DNA of 64,000 nucleotides from Hyphomicrobiales bacterium (GCA_016124805.1 WGND01000003.1:124001-188000), one strand, 5' to 3'; shown: positions 17,583-27,178, counted from the first letter of the stretch. The notes: generated by a model not told the origin, from the letters alone. Made by a program: numbers and translations.

Positions 17583-18542
17583 GTGTCTGAGGAAAAAGGC
17601 GTGAGCGGCGTACGCGGTGCGGTGCCGGAAATAGAAGCGATTCAGAAGGGCTTTGAAGGCCGGGGCTATATCTGCAATGCCCATATTGCCACGAGTATTT
17701 TTCTGGCCGAGCGCTTGCAGAAGCCGCTGCTGATTGAAGGCCCGCCCGGCGTGGGCAAGACCGAGCTTGCCAAGGCGACCGCCGAGCTGCTGGGCAAGCC
17801 GCTGATCCGCCTGCAATGCTATGAGGGGCTGGATGAGGCCAAGGCACTTTATGAATGGAAATATGGCAAGCAGCTGCTTTACACCCAGGTGCTGAAAGAG
17901 AAGCTGGGCGACCTGATGTCGGGCGCGCAGGGGCTGAAGGAATCCATTTCGCGTCTGCATGATTTTGACGACACGTTTTTCTCCGAGGAATTTCTCGAGC
18001 CGCGGCCTTTGCTCAAGGCGCTGTGGCAGCCGGGCGGCGCTGTGCTGCTGATCGACGAAATCGACAAGTCGGACGATGAGTTTGAAGCCTTCCTGCTGGA
18101 ACTTCTCTCCGATTATCAGATTTCGGTGCCCGAGCTCGGTACGATCAAGGCGCGCACGGTGCCGGTGGTGTTTCTGACCTCCAACAATACGCGCGAGATC
18201 GGCGATGCGCTGAAGCGGCGTTGCCTGCATCTCTATATTCCTTTCCCTGACAGCGATCTGGAACAGCGCATCATCAAATCGCGTGTGCCTGAAGTGGAAG
18301 AGGCCCTGCGCAGGCAGCTTGTGGCTTTCGTGCAGGGCATTCGCGAGCTTGATCTGAAGAAGCAGCCGGCGGTAAGCGAGACCATCGACTGGGCGCGCAC
18401 GCTGGTATTGCTGCATGCCCGCGAACTCGATGCCGAGCTGGTGCGGCAGACGCTGAATGTGCTGCTGAAGTTCCAGGATGATATCGACAATGTGGAAGGC
18501 GAAGTGAATGCGCTGACCACCAAGGCGCTGCAGGCAGGGTGA
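17583..18542 (+). CDS. MoxR-family AAA+ ATPase
   Basis: A 319-residue AAA+ ATPase of the MoxR family. Walker A is GPPGVGKT (53-60), Walker B is LLIDEIDKSD (about 156-165), and a sensor-1 region is VVFLTSNNTREIGDALKRR. MoxR proteins act as chaperones that insert cofactors or activate partner enzymes, together with a VWA-domain protein. That partner is encoded directly downstream. The start is GTG with AGGGAG ahead; no closer ATG preserves the conserved N-terminus. The substrate enzyme (for example a molybdo-enzyme) is not encoded nearby, so the target is unknown. Confidence 0.93.
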   Translation: MSEEKGVSGVRGAVPEIEAIQKGFEGRGYICNAHIATSIFLAERLQKPLLIEGPPGVGKTELAKATAELLGKPLIRLQCYEGLDEAKALYEWKYGKQLLYTQVLKEKLGDLMSGAQGLKESISRLHDFDDTFFSEEFLEPRPLLKALWQPGGAVLLIDEIDKSDDEFEAFLLELLSDYQISVPELGTIKARTVPVVFLTSNNTREIGDALKRRCLHLYIPFPDSDLEQRIIKSRVPEVEEALRRQLVAFVQGIRELDLKKQPAVSETIDWARTLVLLHARELDAELVRQTLNVLLKFQDDIDNVEGEVNALTTKALQAG

Positions 18543-18549
18543 TTTTTGC

Positions 18550-18608
18550 CGGGACCGCGTCCCGACGTGGCGGGTCACAGGATGGATCCCGGGAATAAAT
18601 CCCGGGAT
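18550..18608. repeat. Intergenic palindromic repeat element
   Basis: Two hairpins lie between moxR and the VWA gene: CGGGAC-CGC-GTCCCG (18550-18564) and ATCCCGGG with a seven-base loop and CCCGGGAT (18586-18608). The text resembles the short palindromic elements (ggatcccgg...ccgggatgac) dispersed in many alphaproteobacterial genomes. The downstream gene's first possible ATG overlaps the second stem. A genome-wide copy count would settle it. Confidence 0.55.
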
Positions 18609-20067
18609 GACAGACAAAGAAGAGCTGGACTCAAACAGCATGACGGAAGTTCTTGGCGATTTCATACGGGCCCTGCGCGCCGCCGATGTCCGGGTTTCGA
18701 CATCGGAAGCGATTGATGCCGGACAGGTTGTCAGCATGGTGGGGCTGGATGACCGCCAGACATTGCGTGATGCGCTGAGTCAGGTGCTGGCCAAGAGCGA
18801 AGATGAAAAGCAGTCTTTTGGTGAAACCTTTGACCGCTTTTTTGCCTTTGACCAGTTGAAGCATCGCCCGGCGGCCAATGATGCCGAAGCCGAAGCCGAA
18901 GATGACGCCGCCGAAGATGATGAGGGCGAGAGCGGCGAGGCCAACCAGAAGGAAGGCGAGGGCGAAGGCGATGGCCCGCCATCGGGCGGCAGCGGCGGCT
19001 CGGATGGCGAACGCTATGATCTCGTCGCCATGCTGGAGCGCGGCGACCAGGCTCAGCTGCAGATGGCGCTGGCGGAAGCAGCCCGCCAGGTACGGCTGAA
19101 CGAAATCCGTCTTTTCACGCAGCGGGGCATGTATTCGCGCCGGATCATGGAGGCCATGGGCCTTTATGCGCTGGAAGACGAGGTGATGGATCGCGAACGG
19201 GCCGGCAATGAAGCCGGGGCCGATGCGCTGCGCGGGAAGCGCGAGGAGCTGCGCCTGCAGGTGCGTGACTATGTGGAAAAGCAGCTGGAGCTTTTCACCG
19301 CCAATGCCGGACGGCAGATGCGCGAGGAAGTGCTCGCCCAGATGCGGCTTTCCAATATTGATTACAGTGACATGAAATTCATGCGCGAGCTGGTGCGCAA
19401 GATGGCAAAGCGCCTGATCGCGCTGCATTCGCGCCGCCGCAAGGTGGACCGGCGCGGTGTGCTGGACATGCGTCGTACGATCCGCGCCAATGTGGAATTT
19501 GACGGGCTCTTTTTTCACACGATCTGGAAAACCAAGAAGGTGGACCGGCCCAAGGTGATGGCGATCTGCGATGTGTCGGGCTCGGTGGCGCAGGTCTCGG
19601 GTTTTCTGCTGATGTTTCTTTACAGCCTGCAGGAAGTGATCCCGCGGGTGCGCAGCTTTGCCTTTTCAGCCGAGCTTGGCGAGACGACGGATTTTTTCAA
19701 GCGTGAGAAGAATATCGAGGAAGCCATCCGCGAAACGCTGCAGCGCCATGGCGGCGGCTCGACGGATTATGGTTTTGCGCTGGCTGACTTCGAACGGCTG
19801 GCGATGGATGATATTGACCACCGCACGACGGTGATCATTCTCGGTGACGCGCGTTCGAACTATTCCAATCCGCGCGGCGATATTCTCAAAAAGGTGCATG
19901 CACGCGCGCGGCGCGTGATCTGGCTTAATCCGGAGCCCAAGGGATTATGGAATTCCGGTGACAGCGAGATGAAACGTCTCGCACCCTATTGCGACAAAGC
20001 CATTACATGCGCTTCGCTGAAAGACCTGGAACGGGTGGTATCGGAGCTTTTGCGCCACGCCTCTTAA
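18607..20067 (+). CDS. VWA-domain (CoxE-like) partner of MoxR
   Basis: A 486-residue protein with a CoxE/VWA C-terminal domain. The metal-ion-dependent adhesion site is present in AICDVSGSVAQVSG (about 319-332; DVSGS at 322-326). An acidic, low-complexity stretch lies at about 90-135. The MoxR/VWA pair is a known chaperone module; CoxE-type partners act in the maturation of molybdenum-copper enzymes and similar. The first 11 codons run through the palindromic repeat, so the true start may be the ATG at 18640, where the conserved part begins. No ribosome site is convincing at either. Confidence 0.9.
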   Translation: MTDKEELDSNSMTEVLGDFIRALRAADVRVSTSEAIDAGQVVSMVGLDDRQTLRDALSQVLAKSEDEKQSFGETFDRFFAFDQLKHRPAANDAEAEAEDDAAEDDEGESGEANQKEGEGEGDGPPSGGSGGSDGERYDLVAMLERGDQAQLQMALAEAARQVRLNEIRLFTQRGMYSRRIMEAMGLYALEDEVMDRERAGNEAGADALRGKREELRLQVRDYVEKQLELFTANAGRQMREEVLAQMRLSNIDYSDMKFMRELVRKMAKRLIALHSRRRKVDRRGVLDMRRTIRANVEFDGLFFHTIWKTKKVDRPKVMAICDVSGSVAQVSGFLLMFLYSLQEVIPRVRSFAFSAELGETTDFFKREKNIEEAIRETLQRHGGGSTDYGFALADFERLAMDDIDHRTTVIILGDARSNYSNPRGDILKKVHARARRVIWLNPEPKGLWNSGDSEMKRLAPYCDKAITCASLKDLERVVSELLRHAS

Positions 20068-20203
20068 CCATAGATGCGGTGAGTGGACTTTACGGGTGAT
20101 CCTGACTTGGCATTAAAACGGCGCTTCCATTAGACTAACGTCTGAATTTTGGGGCAAATGGCATGGTGTCGGCGCAGCGTCGCATCATGCGAGGGCAGGT
20201 TTC

Positions 20204-21391
20204 GTGCGGCATTCTTTACCATTTTCGTTTCGGGCTGTTCTGGCCGTGTGCCTGCTTGTCAGCGGCATCGGGATGGTGCGTGCCGAACCGATGAAGCTCG
20301 CGCCGCCGACCGTGGCGGCCCCGACGGCTGCGTCTGTCGCCGCGCCGAGCCTGCCTTCTGCCGCCACAGTCAAAGCGGAACCTGTGGCGCTGACGCAGGA
20401 CGCCCCTTCTAGCGCGACGCCGGCGCCGCGTCCCGATTTGGCAACCACAAAAGATGATGAACCGCTTTCCAAACCGATTGTCGAAGCTGGCGATAGGGGC
20501 GCTGACGGCGTGGCCGCGCCCACCGGGCCGATTGACGCGGGCGGCAAGCGCCTCAATGTGGTGGTGCTGGGTGACTCGCTTGGTGACGGGCTCTGGGCGG
20601 GCGTCTATCACGTGATGATGAAGGACAAGCAGTTCAACGTGATCCGCAAGTCGCGCGTGGCCACTGGTCTGGTGCGGCATGATTATTACAACTGGAATCA
20701 GACGGTGCGCGATATTGCGGCTTCCACGCGCATTGATATTGCGATTGTGGTGATGGGCACCAATGACCGGCAGGTGCTGGTGGAAGGGTCGGCGCGGCAT
20801 GCGCTTTTCGACAATGAATGGCGGCAGATCTATGCCGCCCGCGTCGATGATTTCACGCAGGTTTTGAAAGATGCCGGTGCGCGGGTTTACTGGATGGAGC
20901 TGCCGGTGATGCGCAGCCCGCGCTTTGAGCGCGACATGCAGACATTCAACGGGATTTTTGCCGCGCGCGCCCGGGCCAATGGCATTCATTTTGTGCCGAC
21001 GCGCGATCTGGCGCTGGGCGCGGATGGCGGCTATAGCGCCTATGCCGCCGATCGCTTTGGCCGCAACCGGCTGCTGCGCGCCGAGGATGGCATTCACTTC
21101 ACGCTGGCAGGTTATGAGTTGCTGGGTGAACGCATGGCCGAAGCCATTCGCCGCGACATGAATGGCGAAGCGCCGCTGATGGCCTCAACACCTGCCGCGC
21201 CGGTCGCTTCTGAGGCAAGCCAGCCGGTGGTGACGCAGGCGGCAGAGACATCGCCTGATGTGGCCACGGATGCCGGTCTGCGCGTGAGTTCAGCCGAGCC
21301 CCAGCCCGCCGCCGTGGCGCCTGCCTATGATCTGGCCAATATGCGCCCGGGTCGCAGCGATGACTGGCGATGGCATGGCGAGGCGCCCTGA
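20204..21391 (+). CDS. Periplasmic SGNH/GDSL hydrolase, DUF459-like
   Basis: A 395-residue secreted protein with a signal peptide (residues 1-27) and an alanine/proline-rich linker to about 110. The SGNH domain carries the nucleophile S125 in VVLGDSLGDGL, GTND (185-188), and the Asp/His pair D295 and H298 in EDGIHFTLAG. This is the DUF459 branch of SGNH proteins. Such domains esterify or deacetylate polysaccharides. The C-terminal 70 residues look disordered. It precedes, with overlap, another SGNH gene and an MBOAT gene, giving an O-acetylation cluster. The start is GTG with GAGGGCAGG ahead. Confidence 0.87.
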   Translation: MRHSLPFSFRAVLAVCLLVSGIGMVRAEPMKLAPPTVAAPTAASVAAPSLPSAATVKAEPVALTQDAPSSATPAPRPDLATTKDDEPLSKPIVEAGDRGADGVAAPTGPIDAGGKRLNVVVLGDSLGDGLWAGVYHVMMKDKQFNVIRKSRVATGLVRHDYYNWNQTVRDIAASTRIDIAIVVMGTNDRQVLVEGSARHALFDNEWRQIYAARVDDFTQVLKDAGARVYWMELPVMRSPRFERDMQTFNGIFAARARANGIHFVPTRDLALGADGGYSAYAADRFGRNRLLRAEDGIHFTLAGYELLGERMAEAIRRDMNGEAPLMASTPAAPVASEASQPVVTQAAETSPDVATDAGLRVSSAEPQPAAVAPAYDLANMRPGRSDDWRWHGEAP

Positions 21392-22610
21392 GGGGTGGCT
21401 CGCCGCGCTCCTGCTCGCGTGGGCGATGGTTTCATCTCCGGCAAGCGGCAGGACGGCTGACTGCATGGCTGACAATCCGATGCGGGCAGCGCTGCAACCC
21501 TTTTATCAGGCCCTTGATGAACTGAAAGCGGGTGCGCGCGACGAGGTGCGCATTCTTGAGCTGGGCGACAGCCATATCACGCTGGACCATCTGACCGGGG
21601 CGATGCGCCAGAAATGGGCGGCGCAATTTGGCGATGCCGGGCGCGGGCTGCCGGCGGGCGTGCCCTATCTCTATTATGCGCCGCAAGGTTTCGAGGCGTC
21701 GATGGAAGGCACATGGGATGTGGCTTCCAGCTTTCGGGCGAGCACGCCGGGGCCCTTCGGCATTCAAGGCTTCCGGATGGCGAGCGGTAATCCGGCCTCG
21801 CGCATGACACTCAAGCGGGTGGATGGCGAGACGATCCGCACGGTGACGCTTGAGGTGGCAGGCGGGCCCGATAGTGGCGCGCTGCTGCTGACGCTCGGGA
21901 CGGCGGGGCCGCTGAAGCTCGAAACACGGCAGGCGAAAGAAGGCTTGTTACGGTTGCAGGTGCCCGCCGCCGATGTGCGCGAGATGACGCTGCGCCCCTA
22001 TGGCAACGGGCCGATCAGGGTGCTCGGCTGGGCGGTCGGCACCGGCAGGCCCGGCATCCGTTTTGACAGCTATGGCATTGTCGGGGCGACATCGCGCGTG
22101 ATGGAGAACTGGACGCCGCTGATCATGCGCGACCAAATCCGGGCGCTGGCACCTGCTCTTGTGATCTATGCCTATGGCACGAATGAGGGCTTTGATGACG
22201 GGCTTGATCTCAATGCCGAGAAAAGCCGCTTCCTGACATTTGTTGCGCGGATGAAAGATGCCGCCCCTGCTGCCTCCATCGTGGTGATGGGGGCCTTTGA
22301 CGGTGCGCGGCAGGCGCGTGGCACAGGCGTGGCCTGCAATGCCGATTGGGAGACGCCGCCCAAGCTCATCGCGCTACGTTCCATGATGCGACAGCTTGCA
22401 CAAGAGACCGGCGCGGGCTTCTGGGACGGGGAAGCGGCGATGGGTGGCCGTTGCAGTATTGACCGCTGGGCGCGGGCTGATCCGCCGCTTGCCTGGCCTG
22501 ATCGCGTGCATTTGCGGCCCGAAGGATCGCGCGCCATGGGCGTGGCATTCTGGAGCGCGCTGATGGACGGATATGGGGCGGGCGAATGTGCTGGAGGCAG
22601 CAAACCTTAA
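21375..22610 (+). CDS. Second SGNH/GDSL hydrolase of the O-acetylation cluster
   Basis: A 411-residue exported protein with a signal segment (1-25). SGNH motifs are S66 in LELGDSHITLDHLTGAM, GTNE (268-271) and D376/H379 in WPDRVHLRPEGSR. The GDSH-type first block and the length suggest an acetyl transferase or esterase of the PatB/Ape1/AlgX-type group, working with the adjacent MBOAT protein to O-acetylate a periplasmic or surface polymer (family inference). The start overlaps the previous gene by 17 bases; several in-frame ATGs are possible. A 134-base gap precedes the MBOAT gene. Confidence 0.82.
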   Translation: MARRPEGWLAALLLAWAMVSSPASGRTADCMADNPMRAALQPFYQALDELKAGARDEVRILELGDSHITLDHLTGAMRQKWAAQFGDAGRGLPAGVPYLYYAPQGFEASMEGTWDVASSFRASTPGPFGIQGFRMASGNPASRMTLKRVDGETIRTVTLEVAGGPDSGALLLTLGTAGPLKLETRQAKEGLLRLQVPAADVREMTLRPYGNGPIRVLGWAVGTGRPGIRFDSYGIVGATSRVMENWTPLIMRDQIRALAPALVIYAYGTNEGFDDGLDLNAEKSRFLTFVARMKDAAPAASIVVMGAFDGARQARGTGVACNADWETPPKLIALRSMMRQLAQETGAGFWDGEAAMGGRCSIDRWARADPPLAWPDRVHLRPEGSRAMGVAFWSALMDGYGAGECAGGSKP

Positions 22611-22744
22611 GACATTGCCAAGGTTAACCAAGACTTCAGGCTTTGATTGAGGTTTGACGATGCAACCCGCATGATGCCTGAAACTGTCACGCCCCCCTGA
22701 TAGTTAATTTGTGAGTTGATTGCGCGTGATGGACGGGCGGCGGC

Positions 22745-24196
22745 ATGCTTTTTCCGACACTTGAGTTTGGCCTGTTTTTTCTGATCGTTTTCACGGTCAG
22801 CTGGGCGCTGCGCTGGGTGCCGATCTCGCGCAAATTCTTTCTCGTGGCGGCGAGCTATTTCTTTTATGGCTGGTGGGACTGGCGCTTCACAGGGCTGCTG
22901 TTTTTTACAACGGTGGTGAATTATCTCACCGGGCTGGCGCTGGGGCAGAGCGAGCGGCAGGGCTTGCGGAAATTCATTGTCGGCGTGAGTGTGGCGATCA
23001 ATCTTTCCGTGCTCGGCTTCTTCAAATATTACGGCTTCTTCCTGACATCGCTGGATGAGCTGCTGACCTCGGTCGGCCTGCATCGCGATCTGCCTTTCAT
23101 GGAAGTGATCCTGCCGGTGGGGATTTCCTTTTTCACCTTTCAGGGCATTTCCTATGTGGTGGATGTCTATCGCCGCCAGATCGCGCCGGAACGCTCGCTG
23201 CTGGATGTGATGCTGTTCATTTCCTTCTTCCCGCAGCTTGTGGCAGGTCCGATTGTGCGTGCGGCAGATTTTATTCCACAGCTTCACAAGACACCGCGGC
23301 TGACACGCGAGCATTTGTCGGTCGGTGTGGTGCTGATCCTGACGGGTCTTTTCAAGAAGATGGTGATTGCCAATTATCTGGCGACCAATCTGGTGGACCC
23401 CGTCTTTTTCGATCCGACAGCGGCGAGCGGGCTCGACCTGTTGACCGGCATTTATGGTTATGCGGTGCAGATCTATTGCGACTTCTCGGGCTATAGCGAT
23501 ATTGCCATCGGGGTGGCGGCGCTGCTCGGCTATCGCTTTCTTGAAAATTTTGCGCAGCCCTATCGCGCCTCGTCGCTGCAGGATTTCTGGCGGCGCTGGC
23601 ATATCTCGCTGTCGACCTGGCTGCGCGACTATCTCTATATCCCGCTGGGCGGCAACAGGGGCAGCACAGGCAAGACCTATCGCAATCTTTTCCTGACGAT
23701 GTTTCTGGGCGGCATCTGGCATGGCGCGGCCTGGACCTTCGTGATCTGGGGCACGCTGCATGGCGCGATGCTGGGGCTGGAACGCTTTCTGCGGCAGACG
23801 CTGCACAGCTTTGCGCCGGAGGAAACCGAAGCCGGCGGGCTGCTGACCTTTCTCGGCAATGGCGCGCAGCATATTGTCGGCGTGATCTGGACATTTCATT
23901 TTGTCTGCTTTGCCTGGATTTTCTTCCGCGCCGACAGCTTCATGACGGCGATCAACTATCTGCAGGGTCTGGGTGACTGGTCGGGGCCGCGCCAATATGC
24001 AACGCCGTTTCTGGTCGGGCTGATCGTGCTGACGATGTTCTTCCAGTTCACCCCGCGCCATCTGGGGCGCTGGGTGGCGCAGGGCGTGAAGCTGCTGCCA
24101 TCGCCGGTGCTGGGCCTGCTGCTGGGCGGTGGGTTGTGGCTGATCTGGGCGATGGCGCCTGAAGGTGTCGCGCCTTTCATCTATTTCCAGTTCTGA
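22745..24196 (+). CDS. MBOAT-family acyltransferase (AlgI/PatA-like)
   Basis: A 483-residue membrane protein with about ten to twelve helices. MBOAT motifs are visible: SYFFYGWWDWRF (about 37-48), LPVGISFFTFQGISYVVDV (about 123-141), FWRRWHISLSTWLRDYLYIP (281-300, H286) and GGIWHGAAWTFVIWG (322-336, catalytic-type H326). In AlgI and PatA this protein moves an acetyl group across the inner membrane to a periplasmic SGNH partner. Two SGNH genes precede it and a single-pass protein follows within ten bases. The acceptor (polysaccharide or peptidoglycan) is unresolved. Confidence 0.92.
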   Translation: MLFPTLEFGLFFLIVFTVSWALRWVPISRKFFLVAASYFFYGWWDWRFTGLLFFTTVVNYLTGLALGQSERQGLRKFIVGVSVAINLSVLGFFKYYGFFLTSLDELLTSVGLHRDLPFMEVILPVGISFFTFQGISYVVDVYRRQIAPERSLLDVMLFISFFPQLVAGPIVRAADFIPQLHKTPRLTREHLSVGVVLILTGLFKKMVIANYLATNLVDPVFFDPTAASGLDLLTGIYGYAVQIYCDFSGYSDIAIGVAALLGYRFLENFAQPYRASSLQDFWRRWHISLSTWLRDYLYIPLGGNRGSTGKTYRNLFLTMFLGGIWHGAAWTFVIWGTLHGAMLGLERFLRQTLHSFAPEETEAGGLLTFLGNGAQHIVGVIWTFHFVCFAWIFFRADSFMTAINYLQGLGDWSGPRQYATPFLVGLIVLTMFFQFTPRHLGRWVAQGVKLLPSPVLGLLLGGGLWLIWAMAPEGVAPFIYFQF

Positions 24197-24203
24197 GGGA
24201 CCG

Positions 24204-24611
24204 ATGCTTGATTTGCTAGAGGAACTGGAAGGCGGGATGAGCGAGGGCTGGGAAGCCGCCTCGAAGGATGAGCTGCAGGGTGCCGAACAGACGCGCCGCG
24301 CCGTCTCGCGCTTCACACGCGCCATGTGGCTGGTGGTCGTGCTGCTGATGTTCTTCAACAGCGGCCAGCTTGTGACCTATGTGAACGGCTTTGAGGTCGG
24401 CCCCGTGCAGGACACGGTGGTGGCGATGTCGAAAACATGGAACGAGCAGATGGAGAAGAACGGTCTCCATGAGCCCTTCCTTGAGGTGCGTGATTTCATG
24501 ACCCGCCTGCAGTCGATGAACTGGCAGGAAGTGGGTGCGGGCGTGGAAGCGGCCCAGCGCAGCGAAGGTGCCGAAATGCTGCGTGGCATGCTTTATGAGC
24601 GCAAGGGCTAG
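24204..24611 (+). CDS. Small single-pass membrane protein of the O-acetylation cluster
   Basis: A 135-residue protein with one transmembrane segment (about residues 42-57, MWLVVVLLMFFNSGQL). An acidic, short cytoplasmic N-terminus precedes it and a likely periplasmic helical tail of about 75 residues follows. GAGGGACC lies before the ATG and only eight bases separate it from the MBOAT stop, so it is co-translated. It is convergent with azlD and overlaps it by four bases. I recognise no family. Its place suggests an assembly or regulatory partner of the O-acetyltransferase. Confidence 0.75.
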   Translation: MLDLLEELEGGMSEGWEAASKDELQGAEQTRRAVSRFTRAMWLVVVLLMFFNSGQLVTYVNGFEVGPVQDTVVAMSKTWNEQMEKNGLHEPFLEVRDFMTRLQSMNWQEVGAGVEAAQRSEGAEMLRGMLYERKG

Positions 24612-24937
24612 CCGAGCAGCGCCTGAAAGCCCCAGAGTACCGGCAAGCCGACCAGAATGGTGATCAGCATGTTTTTGGTGCGCCAGGCGATGAGGCCCGC
24701 CACGATGCCTGCCAGCAGCTTCGGATTGAGCAGCGAATAATCCATGCCGCCTTGCGCGCCGCGCAGGAGCGCCGGGAAGATGATGGCCGAGAGCACGGCG
24801 GCCGGCACATAGCGCAGGGCGCGCGTGACGGCTTCGGGCATCTGGATGCGGTGGTGAAACTCCACGAAGGAGAGCCGCAATCCCCAGGTGCAGAGACCAG
24901 CCAGAATGATGATGAGCCAGGTATATTCGGGTTGCAT
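24608..24937 (-). CDS. azlD: AzlD, small subunit of branched-chain amino acid exporter
   Basis: A 109-residue membrane protein with about three helices and AzlD-type text (WGLRLSFVEFHHRIQMPEAV, RYVPAAVLSAIIFPALL, LAGIVAGLIAWRTKNMLITI). It pairs with AzlC to export branched-chain amino acids or related compounds. The start ATG overlaps the azlC stop as TGATG, so translation is coupled. The substrate range in this organism is unknown. Confidence 0.9.
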   Translation of the reverse strand: MQPEYTWLIIILAGLCTWGLRLSFVEFHHRIQMPEAVTRALRYVPAAVLSAIIFPALLRGAQGGMDYSLLNPKLLAGIVAGLIAWRTKNMLITILVGLPVLWGFQALLG

Positions 24938-25662
24938 CAGCTTGCCTCCCCGCTTGCGGGTTTGAGGATATAGGTCTCGTAGAGATAGCCCGCCGTGATG
25001 CCGCAGATGGCGGCGAGAAAGAGCCCGAGATTATAGGGCAGGCCATGGGCAAGGACGGCGATGCTGCCGCCCGCGCAGGCTGCCGCCACGCTCGCCCTGT
25101 CGCGCAGGCCCGGTACGATGAGCGCGATGAAGCCGAGCGGCACGGCAAAATCCAGCGACCATGACGGCGGGACGCCTGCGCCCAGCACATAGCCGAGAAT
25201 GGTGGCCGCACACCAGACCACCCACATGGCCAGCGCGCCGCCGAGATAAAAGCGGAAGCGGCTGGCCGGGCTCATATCGGGCGTGCGCAGGAAATGCGCA
25301 AAGGAGAGCGCATAGGCCTGATCGGTGAGGAGATAGGCGATGAGCCAGCGCTGATACCAGCGCGTATTGCTGAAATAGGGCGCGATGGAAGCGCTGTAGA
25401 TGGCAAAGCGCAGATTGATGGTGATGACGGTGAGAATGATGATGGGCAGCCAGGCCTGATCCTGGATGAGGTTCATCATGGCAAGTTGCGAGGCCCCGGC
25501 GAAGATGAGGACCGACTGGGCGATGCCGGCCAGCGTGTCGAAATGGGTGTTGAGCGCGGTGACGCCCGTGATCATGCCGAAAGGGATGGCGCCCGGGAGT
25601 ACGGGGGCCGTGGTGCGCAGGCCATCAAGAAAGTCGTTCTGCTTTTTCGTCATCGTCGTCAT
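24937..25662 (-). CDS. azlC: AzlC, large subunit of branched-chain amino acid exporter
   Basis: A 241-residue membrane protein of the AzlC family, with characteristic LPGAIPFGMITGVTALNT and SVLIFAGASQLAMMNLI segments and YLLTDQAYALSFAHF. About six to seven helices. It forms the exporter with AzlD, encoded one base overlapping downstream. No regulator of the Lrp type is adjacent. A terminator of the gltBD operon lies just upstream. Confidence 0.92.
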   Translation of the reverse strand: MTTMTKKQNDFLDGLRTTAPVLPGAIPFGMITGVTALNTHFDTLAGIAQSVLIFAGASQLAMMNLIQDQAWLPIIILTVITINLRFAIYSASIAPYFSNTRWYQRWLIAYLLTDQAYALSFAHFLRTPDMSPASRFRFYLGGALAMWVVWCAATILGYVLGAGVPPSWSLDFAVPLGFIALIVPGLRDRASVAAACAGGSIAVLAHGLPYNLGLFLAAICGITAGYLYETYILKPASGEAS

Positions 25663-25697
25663 TCTCCGGCCTCATGATGCGGTGCCGCTTGAAAAGG

Positions 25698-25729
25698 AAA
25701 ACCCCCGGGAGCATGGCTCTCGGGGGTTT
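25698..25729 (-). terminator. Intrinsic terminator of gltBD
   Basis: A hairpin with stem AACCCCCGGGAGC paired to GCTCTCGGGGGTTT around a short loop, followed on the minus strand by TTTT. It lies directly after the gltD stop. Confidence 0.8.
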
Positions 25730-25755
25730 CTGATTTTCAGAAACATTGCCTTCGA

Positions 25756-27174
25756 TCAGCGCGGCAATGTGGTTTCCCCCATAAGGAACAGGTCGACTTC
25801 GCGGGCCGCCTGACGCCCCTCACGAATAGCCCATACCACGAGTGACTGGCCGCGACGCATGTCGCCAGCGGCAAAAACATTGGACAGGGGCGTCTTGTAG
25901 GTGGCGGTGTCGGCGGCGACATTGCCACGCGGGTCGAGCGGCAGCTCCAGTTCCTTGAGCATGCCCTCATGGACGGGATGGATGAAGCCCATGGCGAGCA
26001 GCACGAGATCGGCTTTCAGCGTGAATTCCGTGCCCTCGATCGGCTGCATCTTGCTGTCGACGCGGATGCATTCAATGCCCGTGACATGGCCGTTTTCGCC
26101 GAGGATGCGGCGGGTGAGGACGGCAAAATCGCGCACTGCACCTTCGGCCTGGCTTGAGGAAGTGCGCATCTTCAGGGGCCAGTCGGGCCATGTGAGGAGC
26201 TTGTTTTCCTTCTCGGGCGGGGCCGGCATGATTTCGAGCTGGGTGACGGACAGCGCTCCCTGACGGAACGAGGTACCGATGCAGTCCGAGCCCGTGTCGC
26301 CACCACCGATGACAACGACATGCTTGCCGCCGGCCAGAATGGGTTCGACATTCATGAGCGGTTCGCCGGAGACGCGGCGGTTCTGCTGGGGCAGGAAATC
26401 CATGGCGAAGTGGACACCCGCCAGATCGCGGCCCTCGACGGGCAGATCGCGCGGGGTTTCCGAGCCGCCGGTGAGCACGACAGCATCAAATGAGCTGGTG
26501 AGTTCCCTGGCGCTCATGTCCTTGCCGATATGGACGCCGAAATGGAAGGTCACGCCTTCGGCGGTCATCTGGTCGACGCGACGGTCGATCAGGTGCTTTT
26601 CCATTTTGAAGTCCGGAATGCCGTAGCGCAGGAGGCCACCGGCCTTGGCGTTCTTTTCGAAGAGATGCACATCATGGCCGCGACGTGCGAGCTGCTGGGC
26701 GCAGGCCATGCCGGCCGGACCCGAGCCGATGACGGCGACTTTCTTGCCCGTCTTGGTGGCGGGGACATCCGCCAGCACCCAGCCTTCGGCCCAGCCCCGG
26801 TCTACAATCGCGCATTCAATGCTCTTGATGGTGACTGGCTGTTCCTGGAGGTTCAGCGTGCAGCTGGCCTCGCAAGGGGCGGGGCAGATGCGGCCGGTGA
26901 ATTCCGGGAAGTTGTTGGTGGAATGCAGGTTGAGGAAGGCCTCATGCCAGCTGTCATTATAGACGAGGTCATTCCAGTCCGGGATCTGGTTATTGACCGG
27001 GCAGCCATTGTGGCAGAAGGGGATGCCGCAATCCATGCAGCGCCCCGCCTGCGACTTCAGCGTGTCTTCAGGCAGCGGAATAACGAATTCATTGTAGTTG
27101 CGGATGCGGTCGGAGGCCGGCAGGTATTTACGGTCCTGCCGGTCGACTTCAAGAAAACCTGTGATCTTGCCCAT
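25756..27174 (-). CDS. gltD: Glutamate synthase (NADPH) small subunit
   Basis: A 472-residue electron-input subunit. It oxidises NADPH and passes electrons to the large subunit. Two iron-sulfur ligand groups lie in the N-terminal region ([14 protein letters not shown] and [10 protein letters not shown]). The FAD site is [20 protein letters not shown] and the NADPH site includes [15 protein letters not shown]. The start is the ATG with CAGGAG ahead, 15 codons after an earlier ATG without ribosome site. It is four bases downstream of gltB. Confidence 0.96.
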   Translation of the reverse strand: MGKITGFLEVDRQDRKYLPASDRIRNYNEFVIPLPEDTLKSQAGRCMDCGIPFCHNGCPVNNQIPDWNDLVYNDSWHEAFLNLHSTNNFPEFTGRICPAPCEASCTLNLQEQPVTIKSIECAIVDRGWAEGWVLADVPATKTGKKVAVIGSGPAGMACAQQLARRGHDVHLFEKNAKAGGLLRYGIPDFKMEKHLIDRRVDQMTAEGVTFHFGVHIGKDMSARELTSSFDAVVLTGGSETPRDLPVEGRDLAGVHFAMDFLPQQNRRVSGEPLMNVEPILAGGKHVVVIGGGDTGSDCIGTSFRQGALSVTQLEIMPAPPEKENKLLTWPDWPLKMRTSSSQAEGAVRDFAVLTRRILGENGHVTGIECIRVDSKMQPIEGTEFTLKADLVLLAMGFIHPVHEGMLKELELPLDPRGNVAADTATYKTPLSNVFAAGDMRRGQSLVVWAIREGRQAAREVDLFLMGETTLPR

Positions 27175-27178
27175 GGCG

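Noticed and set aside
22607-24358. Minus-strand open frame of 583 codons
   Set aside because: It is antisense to the MBOAT gene, rich in Gln, His and Arg, and has no motif. The MBOAT frame has complete family motifs.
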